Source: Smittia aterrima
Lineage: Eukaryota; Arthropoda; Insecta; Diptera; Chironomidae
Length of the DNA stretch: 64,000 bases
Reading direction: 5' to 3'
Assembly (NCBI GenBank): GCA_033063855.1
Contig: CP093831.1
Coordinates: 5,022,001-5,086,000 of the forward strand
Part shown: positions 50,437 through 61,000 of the stretch, piece by piece
How the letters are laid out: the number at the start of each line of letters is the position of its first letter
Position numbering within the stretch: the first letter of the stretch is position 1
Made by a program: the position numbers and the translations under genes
The notes under the pieces: model-generated
The model's database searches: none
Told to the model about the DNA's origin: nothing
What the model saw: only the letters and a program-made list of their open reading frames with translations

Positions 50437-52218
50437 TCAGTAAATGTCGATTAATCTCTTCAGACTCTTCTTGGAACTTTTCGCGTTTCGTTTAATGCTA
50501 TTCCCTGATGAATCGAAACTGAACCCTCGCGAAGGAGAAGCTGGTGCTAACTCCTTGCATTTCTGACGAGGATGAGATCGTTCCTTGCAACTTGTACAGA
50601 ACTTGAAGCGGCAACCCCTTCCACTGCACTCAGCATACTTATACTCCTCTACGTCTGATGATTGCTCATTGCCGCTCGAGTCCTCTGAACTTGGAGAGCT
50701 AGGTGAACCGGAGCTACTTGCAGAAGAGCTAACAGTGTGGTCTTCTAACTCAGGGAATGATACAATTAGTTCGGAAGAGCACTGAGAATCAATACTGGGC
50801 TTGTCAAGGAATGTTCTTGAATGCTTCTGAATGCGTCCTGTTGAAATCTTCAGAATCGAATTAGATGTGTTTCTCTTTTTCTTCTTCTTTCGTGGTGAGC
50901 TACGGATAACAATGCTTTTGATCTTAGCTGTCATCTTTTGACAACTTGGACATTTTATTACGACGTTTTGTGGTGTCTGCTCAATCTAGAAATTAAGATT
51001 CAGTTAGAAATGATTTCGGTAAATTTAAAATTAAATAACACTTACGTTACGATTCTCTTGTAATCGCTTACGAGACGGACTTGTTGGTGGAGTGGAAGAT
51101 CGCAATTGCATTGAATGGTTAACATTTGTTTCTCCGAAAACTCGTTTACGATCATTGATCTTCGATTTGGTGATTTTTTTAAATGAACCATCTGGGAGTT
51201 TGTTTTCTAAATTCTGATGAAGAGTATTGAGGTAATTGAGGCGTCTTAATTCAGCAGTCTTATGTGAGCTTATCATTCTTCTGTAGTCTTTGGACACGTG
51301 AGAGAGACAGATTAAGTCATGGTCAGATATGTAACTGAAGATCTTATTGAGCGCATAGTCTTTGCTTCTGTCGAGTTTGCCCAGGATATCGAACTCCTCG
51401 CGCCCAATATAAGAGCGCCTTTTGTGTGATGACAAGAATGTTGATGAAGTAGACGATAAGACTGGAACACAATTTTGAGATTCGACTGGTTTCGGTTGAG
51501 CAGTTGTTCCAACCAAGGATTTGGTCATCAATTGCTGGAATTGAGGTGGAATGTTGCTGTCATGATGCTCTGCAGAGCTAGTTTGATCGAAGCTTGTGGT
51601 GAAGTCCAAGCCACTGACGTCGAATGAAATCTCGCTGCATGTTGGCAAGGCCGACGGCTTTTCGAAAGGTTCGATCTCTTCCAAAGTCTTTTGATGTTCA
51701 AACTTGTGTGGATGAAGACTTTTAGTCTTCCCAAATCGCAAGCTTCCTGTGTTGCCGCGAATTGGTGTTGAAGAACGTAGAACATTTTCACTGGAACTCT
51801 TTTCTTTCAAAATTCGTTTGGCGGGATTGAATTCGCTTGGCTTCTTTTTACGAATCTTATGTGGCGACGCATTTTCGTCGTGATCATCTAACTTTCGCTT
51901 GGTAGGTGTTCGATGATCACAACTTCTGTTAGAGACTGTAGACGAGAGTAACGAAGAAGACGAATAGTAACCTGAAGAGGTGTGATGAGCATCCAGTGAT
52001 TCGAGCGATTGTTTGTTGTTTTTACTGAAACTGACTTTCCGAGCAACTGAAGTTCTTCGTTTCACTTGAGGCAATGAGAAGTCTCCATCAGTAAAGTCCA
52101 ATGAAGCTTCATCACTTCCAATTCCAAGATCAGTCGAATTTGCGCTCGAAAACTTATTCGCATTATTGTTGTTGATGCTTTGATTTGAAAGCTTCACTCG
52201 CTTTTCTGCAGAAAACAT
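50437..52218 (-). CDS. Rca1: Rca1/Emi1 (FBXO5-like) APC/C inhibitor
   Basis: Two exons, 51046-52218 and 50437-50985, give 573 residues, longer than fly Rca1 (about 410) and human EMI1 (about 447). The start is the ATG at 52216-52218; frames further upstream lack ATG. An F-box-like region lies near 286-320 (DYALNKIFSYISDHDLICLS). The C-terminal zinc-binding region is C403-x2-C406, then C511-x4-C516-x4-C521-x2-C524-x4-H529-x4-C534, the spacing of the Emi1/Rca1 ZBR except for a Ser-rich insert of about 104 residues. The protein ends KKSLKRLIDIY, resembling an RL tail with four extra residues. The family blocks APC/C-Fzr/Cdh1 to stabilise cyclins. The long N-terminus is Ser-rich and disordered-looking. 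Confidence 0.82.
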
Positions 52219-52824
52219 TGTAAAACTCACGAATCTGCACAAAGCTTGATGTTAATAACTAAAGTTTGAGGTCCACATAACACTTAAACAAAAATTAAAG
52301 GTAGAAAATAAAGATTTAATCACGAAAACTCGCAAATTTCTTTTTTTGCCATAGATTCTTGATTTTCAAAGCTGCGGCTGAACTGAGTTGGAATTTGGAG
52401 CGGGAAAATTTGAAAAAATCCCGTTATTTTCTGTTTCATTTTCTAATTTTATTTATTCTTCGACTGTCGTTGTTGCTTCAAGTTTCCTAATCATGTAATC
52501 ATAACTTCCTGGTATTCAGTTATCACCAGAACAATTTTGGAGATATTTACAAAAAATCAATTATTTTTTTTGAGGTTTTTAAATGAACTCGCGAGTTATG
52601 CAATTGCGCGAATTAAAAAAATCTCAGACGACGGAAGTTCAAGAATTCCGAAAATGCATTTAGTCTTCTTCTCTCCGCTCGCTTCTCTGCATTTTGATCA
52701 AAACAAATCGCGCACACAATCTTGCTTTTCACGGTTTCCACTCTTCATTGTTCACACCACCGCATATTTAACTCTTTGCTCAATATCGACTCAAGAAAGA
52801 TTTCAGTCGTAAAGGAGCAGCGTT

Positions 52825-53290
52825 CGCGATCAGTCGTGAAAACAAATCGCGCAATTGACCTTCTCATTTCGAGTGTCTTGTAACCTAATTTTATTATTGG
52901 GCAGAAGGTGACGTTTAGTGTTGTGCAATTAAATTTGAACGAAGCACTGGATTAAAGCAAACCCGTTCTTATCAAAGATTACAACTAAAGAAAAAAGAAG
53001 AAAATCTCTGTGAAAGTTGAAGAAAAGTTTCTTACAATTTCGTAAGAGAGAGAGAAAGAAGAAAAAAGAAATTCAATGGAAGAAGTGAAAATGTGGTTGT
53101 GAACGTTTGTTAAACATTTCTTTTGGCTTACGCCAATGTGTTGCTCATAAGTAATAAAATCAGCAATAAGTCTTCGTTTGTTTTATTTGTGAAAGGCCTG
53201 CGATCATTACAAGCAGCGACAACGACGACGAAGTGAATTAAAGTCGCGAGAGTCTCTCGACGATCGAGCAGGAAAAGCGATCATAAAAAT
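52825..53290 (+). promoter_or_regulatory. Candidate promoter and non-coding first exon of chitin synthase 1
   Basis: A GATCAGTCGTG sequence near 52830 matches the arthropod TCAGT initiator. The following leader-like sequence ends in a consensus donor AAAAAT|GTAAGTCGC at 53290/53291. The matching acceptor TTTCATTGCAG ends at 58011, 35 bases before the ATG of the MSAIRH isoform. Linkage is inferred from splice sites and strand. Confidence 0.5.
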
Positions 53291-56200
53291 GTAAGTCGCA
53301 AGCCTCCCATTGTTCACCCGCGAGACAATTTCAGTTTACGAGAGTACCGCGCAAAGCATAAATCATTTGTTCGGTGTTTTATTGGAAACAATTGAGCTGG
53401 AGGCTTTCTCATAAATTTTTGAAAGTGAAGTTTGATATCGTTGAGTAACTTTTGAGATCTTTTCTCCCGCATGAGTAAAAGTTGTATCTAAAGAATTCGA
53501 TTTGAGATGCGAAGGTCTCGTGAAAGAAATATAATTAACGCAATCGTTTAGGAGTTTTAAGAAATGCCCATCATCGTGATTTCTATGAGACTTCGTTGGT
53601 AGGTTGGGCCTCTAGATAAATTCAAGTTGCAATGTCCGTGAAGCGTCGCTCGATACCATTAACCATCCATTAACTCATTTAATGTTTCAAGTGGAACCTC
53701 TACAGCGAAAAATCATTTTCAACGCCCAATTGAGCATCCATCAAAATAAAATTGCTTTTGAAACGTGAACTTTAATTAATTTCTAAAGTTAAACTGGAAA
53801 CCCCTCGATTGCTCTACATTGGTTTCACTGCTTGAAAGAGAAATTTTTCCTCAGAAAAACGAGTTGCACTTTTTCTCTTATCGGCGACGCTTTTCATTTC
53901 ACATGAACTGAATTCAAGTTTTCACTTTGATGTGGTCGCGAAGATCCGAATTAATTTATCCGAAAGCTCATAAAAAACTTAATAAATTTTTTGGGAAAGA
54001 AAAAGTTTCAACGGATGCCCAAGAGAGCTTCGTAATTTACGTAGTCAAACGATGTGTCGGGTTACAAATTCCTCTCAACCTGTCGCTCAAAATGGAATCT
54101 CACGCAAAATGCCATCAGCGCTCGTTTTTTTTTTCGTTGATCAAATGCCAAAAGCGAGCACCGAAATAAAAGACAAGAAAGATGAAACACAGTTAACTCT
54201 TCGCATTTAAAGTCCACATCGACAGCTTTCGATATCGATTATCATTTTGCTTTTCGGCACGTTTTCTTTGGATCATCTCGGATAGCTTAACATGGAAACT
54301 AACATTTTATGACTTTAACCGAACAAGTTGTGCTTCTAGCACAATGGAAATATTTCATTTTCCCAGCAGCCAACTCGATCTTCCATGCACTCAACTTAAT
54401 TTACCTATAAACACACATTTTGCCCCGTTGTTCCGCTGTTTCGAAACCGGATTTTTGTTTCACTCTCGATTGCGTCTTCTCTTCTTGTTGTTTTCAAGCT
54501 CATCATCAGTCAAATGATATTTGCTTTCTCACAAATCTTCGTAGAGAGAAATTAGCTTTCGGATGAAATCGAAAATTATTAAAATTTCCGCAGCTAATCG
54601 CGAAATGTTTCAATTTGTCAAAGGAGCCGATTAACGGTAAATGGTAATGTCTCAACGACGAAAAAAAAAAGATCAAAAGCTCTCGTGTGTGTTGATTTCT
54701 CTTGTTAACGCTTTAACGTCGTAAGGCAACTCTCCAGCATGATTGTCAATTAGTAGCTGCGACGATAACTTTTTTGCTTGTTTTATAAACGTAGCATTAA
54801 GCACACAGTCGATTTCAGAGTTTGTGGGGGCTTCGTCGAAACAATAAGCTCGCGAGCATTCGGAGACCTTGGAGAAACAGCGATCGAAAAAATCGTACAG
54901 CTGGAACGTGAATGAATGGAAGGAAAGAAAAATAAAATCGGAGTCAAGACATTCGATCGAAAAAAAAATAATGTTGAAATGATTTATAAGGAAATTTATG
55001 GGCCGCCGCAGATTGTTGACTTCAGTTGATTACAGTTCGCCAACTAATGAAAGGAAAAACAATCGCGCGAGATAATTGAGCGTCGCGGGTTTCTCGTCTC
55101 TCCACGTATCGACATCGAGTGAAATATATTCGCAATAAATTGTACTGCCTCTGAGTCAATCAAGCGTGGCAGGCTCGATAGGAAGTTCGCTAGCGCTGGC
55201 AGCTGTTCAAGGAATGAGTGGAATGTAGAATAAAACGAAAGTTGGCTTTTCAAGATCGCCGTTGGGCTTGTTTGATATTTTAATTGCTGATCAAGTCGAT
55301 CAAGCTTTAGTAAGCGGAGCAACTTTCTTTATTGCGGCCGAAGCTGTCGTGGTTTATTGTTTCGTAATCTCCTCGCATAAGTAGAATCGTGGCTTTCATT
55401 CCAAACCGCGCATTTAATGCAAAAATCTTGTCGAAAGTCAAAGAGCGGAATGGGGAAAAAAATTCCGGTTCGGCGACTAAGCGATGTTTGGTCATTAATC
55501 CTTTCAGCTTTTTAGTATTTTAGCGCTGCAACTCGCTTCCAAAAATCTACAAGAAAGGTCAAAATATTTTGGCCGATGCGGGAATAAACAGTTGCCATCT
55601 GGATATTTATGAACGGACGAGCGTTAGGCCATTATTTATTTGTTATGCGAGTCGTGGAAAAAGATTCGCGAGATTATTTTTCCGTCCCTTCCTCAATCCG
55701 TTTAAAGCGGATCGTCGATTGCCCTCTGAATCATGAATTTGCGTGGAATGTCGATGGTGATGCTGTGATCGCCTTGAAATAGAAGTTAACACGAAAACGA
55801 AGATGGAAACTCTCGTAAAGAACGTGCAGAGTTGTTGGCAGTAAAGAAGATCAACGTACTTGACTATGAGCAATATGTAGAGTGACTCGACAAGCAAACA
55901 TTTCTTTGACAACTTCGATCATTGCATGACCTTTCAAGACTTGCCGATTATTCGCTTGTAATGCATTTTTTCTATTCCAAGTTATGAAAACTTCTCGCAA
56001 ATTGACGAATCAATTTCGTTTGAAGAAAAAGTCCATTGCGATGATTGCGTAAACGTGAAGCTTATAATGACGATGATGACTTAATCAAACGATGATTCTT
56101 ATTTTCGGCTTTCAAATGACATTTAATGATGGTGATGAGTCAAAGAATCGTTCGATGTCGTGGCGAATTTTTGATGAATTGACAAAAGAAAACATTTTTT

Positions 56201-58011
56201 CTTACTTTGAGGAGGCGACGAAGCTTGGTAATCGATATCAAATAAAACTTTAATTGATCGCCATGAGCATCAAAGGAGGAAAAGAAACTTAATCGAATTC
56301 ACAATTACTGTGGAGAGCTTAATAAATATTAATGTGAGCGAAAACTTAAAAGTTCAATCTCTTCTGCAATAAACTGAGGAATTAATTTATTGTCGACTCG
56401 CTTGTAAAGCTTAACGATCCACTCAGAACTAGAAGAATAGATTAAGTGATTCAAGATTAATTGCGACGGTGACAAAGAAAACTTGGAATCCGCTTCAAGT
56501 CAAGGCCGCGACGGCGTTGATTCACGAGACGCATTTGATTCGAGCGAAGAGATTGGTGTGAGAATCTCTTGAATACAAAATTATTTAGAAGCGGAAAAGG
56601 TCAGCAACAGCGAATGGCAGCAACAATGGAGTGGAACCATATCAGATTGTTAATCAAATTAGATTTAAAACGGTTGCTCATTACCAGCCGTGCTGTACGT
56701 GATGTAATTTCGAGTTGATCCACTAAAGAGGCGAAAAACTGTTTGAATCATTTCAAGTCAAAGGTCGCAACTCCAACCTGAATTCCATCAACAATTAACC
56801 AGAAATCACTCCAACATTCATTTCCAGTCGATCATCCGATTTTGTTCGCTTGAAAGGTCAGAAGAGTCCGCATTGTGCACATCATTACATTCGCTACTAT
56901 TAGTCATGCAAATAAATGATTTTCCAAAAAGAGAATTAATCATCGACAATGTTCAGGGGGAATAAGATCGACGTTGAAGGAAACTCGATACCGAGAAATG
57001 TGTTGTTTCATGTTCAATTTTTATGTTTTTCACTTCAACATCAATCTGAATTTAAATGGAGGAGAGAATTTCAATATCGCTCGAACCAATCCTTAATGCT
57101 TTCATTGCAGCAATTGCGTAAATTATTGTATATTGGAAGTGAATTAAATTACAAGCTTCATTGTGCTCGACGTATTGGCGAATTTAGCGGCTTCGAAACG
57201 AGTTTCAAAAACAGTTTATTGTTGAGTGCAATTCGTAAGCGACATGAAGTTACTTTAATCGTTATAAATTGGATGAGGAAGAATAGATTTAGTAATTAGT
57301 CTGTTTAAAGAAAAAGCATTAATTGGAATTAAGCCAGACTTAGCATTGTTGACTGACGGGGCAAAGGCCTTTAGCAAAGTTTCTTGACTGGCTAGTCATT
57401 CCATTTTTCAAAAGTCAACTCCATTGTCTCTCGTTAAACGGCTAACATAAATTGCAATTCAAAACGAAAATAAATAAAAGCGAGAGCTGCTATCATACGT
57501 TGGTCTCGTTTATTGGAAAAGCGAGGATTGTGGAAGGTAAAGTTGAAGAAACTCAATTCTTTGAAGACTTTAAGGATTTCGAATCTTTAAGAACTCAAAA
57601 ATCTCTTTAAAGGTCTCTCATTATGATTCATTCTCCTATCAGCTTCTACTTAAACCACAAAAGCTTGTTTATTTCACGATTTTCCATGCTCGACTTCATA
57701 CTCACTTTTTGTTTCACTCAACACGACCTTGCAAGCAAAAATAGTTTCTTGAGCGAGTTCCTGCAAAAAAGCAGTCATTCTGGTCTTGTCGAGCGTGTTT
57801 CAAGCTACGAGGCATGAAAAGTTTTTCTCCATACTGCGATCGTACTTGTCAATTGTAGTTTGGCGCGGCTGGGCTCGAGATTGTCTCAGTAATTATACTC
57901 TCGCGTCGAGTGTTTAAATTCACATTTGTAATTGAAATATTTAATTAACTTTTGCAATTGTTCTTGACATTTTTCGGTTAACAATAATTTTGTTTAATTA
58001 TTTCATTGCAG
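53291..58011 (+). other. Large 5' intron of chitin synthase 1, nothing else recognised
   Basis: About 4.7 kb between the candidate non-coding exon and the first coding exon. Open frames on both strands are short (up to about 116 codons) and unsupported. It probably holds regulatory sequence for epidermal expression. Confidence 0.5.
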
Positions 58012-58046
58012 TGAGCGAATAAACGAAAGGAAGTGATACCAAGGCG

Positions 58047-61000
58047 ATGTCTGCAATCAGGCATCGGCCGTTGGGCAACGGCCCTGGCGGAGATAGCGAC
58101 GAGAACTACTCGGACGATGAAAGCACACCACTAACTCACGATATTTATGGCGGCAGGTAATTAACACAGAATTTAACAACCAACAAGTTGGATCAACCGT
58201 AAAACTGAATTAATCAATTCAAAAAATTATCGTTTTGAGCATAAAACCAGTTTCGTCGACTTTCGTAAGTCTAAACGTGGAGTTTTGACCGTTTATTATT
58301 ATTTAATCAGCGAGTTGACGGCTCGGAAATTTCTGCCAAACCAAAAATATTTCTTTGTGTCATTATAACTCGGCGTGCACCTTTTCTCCTCCATCATTCA
58401 TCCAAAGTAAATTTGTTTCGCGGTGAGAAAACAAAATCTCGAAAACAATTAAATCGCTCTGCACCTTCTTATAAGGTTTGCATAGACAAATTCGGTAATA
58501 AACATTCTTAATGTACTTGAATAACTTAAATCTCTCCATCTCTCTCTCTTTGTTTAATCGTAATTCCGACCAGACAATGTCTTTACACAAACACACTCAA
58601 AAATCTTTATTCAATAGCGGCAAAGCACAAAAAAAAATATCTCAAAGTTTTCGTTACATAAACGAGAAACAATTTTTTACTTTCACTTCACTGCCTCAAG
58701 TTTTGTTGAATGAGTGAACGAAGGAGCCGAGGAAGGAGAGACTGGGCTTAAGAAACAATTCCTTTGATGGATTTTCGAGGTAGAACTGAAACAAAAGCTT
58801 GATAAAAAAAATTCGTGGAAGTCGATTTGTTGTTTTTGTTATGCAAACGATCGTTCGTCTTGGCATGCATGATGGCGTAGTTGCCACGCTGTAATAAAAT
58901 AATTTGCTCAGGAAGTTTACACAACTTGGCCTACATCACTGGGTTTGAATCAGGAAATTATAGGCTCCGATCATTCTCCCACGAGTAAGATAAACTCTCG
59001 ATTTCGTTGACCTACTTTAAAACGATATTTTTTTTTCTCGCTAAATTTCGATTTTATTTCGTCCAACCGCAGCCACACAATCAAAGACGAAAGTTTCGCT
59101 AAAATCATTTCGCGATCGATTTGATTGAGTGATGCAAGCAAACGACTTAGGCATTCGAGACAAGAGTTGGCAATTAGTCACTCGAAGAGTTTTTCGACAA
59201 GGGCCACTCAAATTTTACGCCCAAAGCTTCCATAAGGATAATGAAACAGTCAAGCACCTGGCAGCTATTCAAACCGATAATTGAAAGCTACAAACGAATT
59301 AAGCGCCACAATCTAATTATGTCTGTTGAGCTAATGTTTACATTTCGTGGCAGAGTCGAATGCTCGTCATCGCACTTAAGTTTTCAACGCAAATACTCGT
59401 CGATTGAATTGCACGTCTGGTCGACTCGTGATGTGTTAATTAGTCTTCGCCAGTTTTACATGAAAAATTTCTTTTTAACTCAATCGCAATTTTACTTTTA
59501 ATTTGCAACGATCAGTGAGCTTCCGCGATTTGATGAGATCGAACGCGAAAGTGCGTTTGTTTCGCTTTCGATTTTTTTTCCTTTGAACATTGCGAATCGA
59601 TCGAGAAATTGATTAGGAAGTAAAAGTGTAACACAAACATGTCGTCACACTATCCAAGTTTCTTTAGTCATCACTACGAAATGTGCGAAGTCGAAGATGA
59701 AGAGGAAGAAGACGAAGAACGAATCGGGATTACTCAGAGGTTGATCCATACTTGAAATCAACTTCAACATTAAATCAACGATGACTTTCAACTAATTCTT
59801 CCTTCTCTTGCTCATTAGCCAACGAACAGTTCATGAAACGAAAGGATGGGACGTATTCAGAGATCCACCGATCAAGATCGACTCTGGTTCGATGGCCAAT
59901 CAAGCGTGCATGGAACTAACGGCGAAGATATTGAAGCTTCTCGCTTACATTCTAACATTCGTGTTAGTTCTGTGCGGGGGAGTCATTGCAAAAGGTAAAA
60001 TTGAACTGTCGATTAAAATTCCGTCTGCCGCAACCAACAAATCGTTTCTCTCTTTTTCTAGGCTGTGTATTGTTCATGTCAGCTCAACTGAAGCGCGACA
60101 GAAAAGTTCAATATTGCAATAAAGATTTGGCGAGAGACAAGCAGTTCATTGCGATTATTCCAGAAGAAGAACGAATCGCGTGGATGTGGGCGTTAATAAT
60201 CGCGTTCTCTGTGCCTGAGATCGGAGCACTGATAAGATCAGCGAGAATCTGCTTCTTCAAGTCATGGAAGTTGCCCCAGAAATCTCATTTTCTCTTCGTG
60301 TTTCTCATGGAGAGCTTTCATGCTGTCGGATTAGTTTTGCTTGTGTTCATCGTTCTTCCCGAGATTGATTCTGTGAAAGGCGCGATGTTGACGAACTGTC
60401 TCTGCGTGGTGCCTGGAATTCTCGGTTTGCTGTCGCGAACATCAAAAGAAGGCAAACGTGCCGCAAAAGTCCTAATGGATCTCGCAGCTGTCGCCGCGCA
60501 AATCACAGGTTTTGTTGTTTGGCCTTTGCTTGAAGATCGACCCGTGCTCTGGATGATTCCCGTGTCAGCTGCAATGATTTCGTGTGGCTGGTGGGAGAAT
60601 TATGTTTCAGCGCAGTCTCCATTCTCAATCGTACGCGCACTAGGTCGCGTGAAAGAAGATTTAAAATACACACGTTACTTCGCTTACATGTTCTTGTCAA
60701 TGTGGAAGGTAAGCGAGTGACTCATTGTTAACGCAACCTCGACGACCACACTCATTATCGCTCTCTCTCCTTTCAGATATTGATCTTTGTTTTCGCTGTC
60801 ACAATGATTCTTTGGTTCGAGGGTGATGATCCCGGCAGCCTCTTCAGTCTCTTCAGCAAAGGATTTGGACCTCACAAGATAATCGTCGAAGAGGTCTCGA
60901 ATGGTTTCGGAAAGTCACTTCCGGATCTCATTGATGCATCGCAAATCGGTGACTTTGTACAGATCGATGCCGCCCACAATACCGTGATTCATGTGCTAAT

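Noticed and set aside
52200..52242. Upstream extension of Rca1 beginning MCRFVSFT
   Set aside because: That start is TTG, not ATG; the ATG at 52218 fits better.
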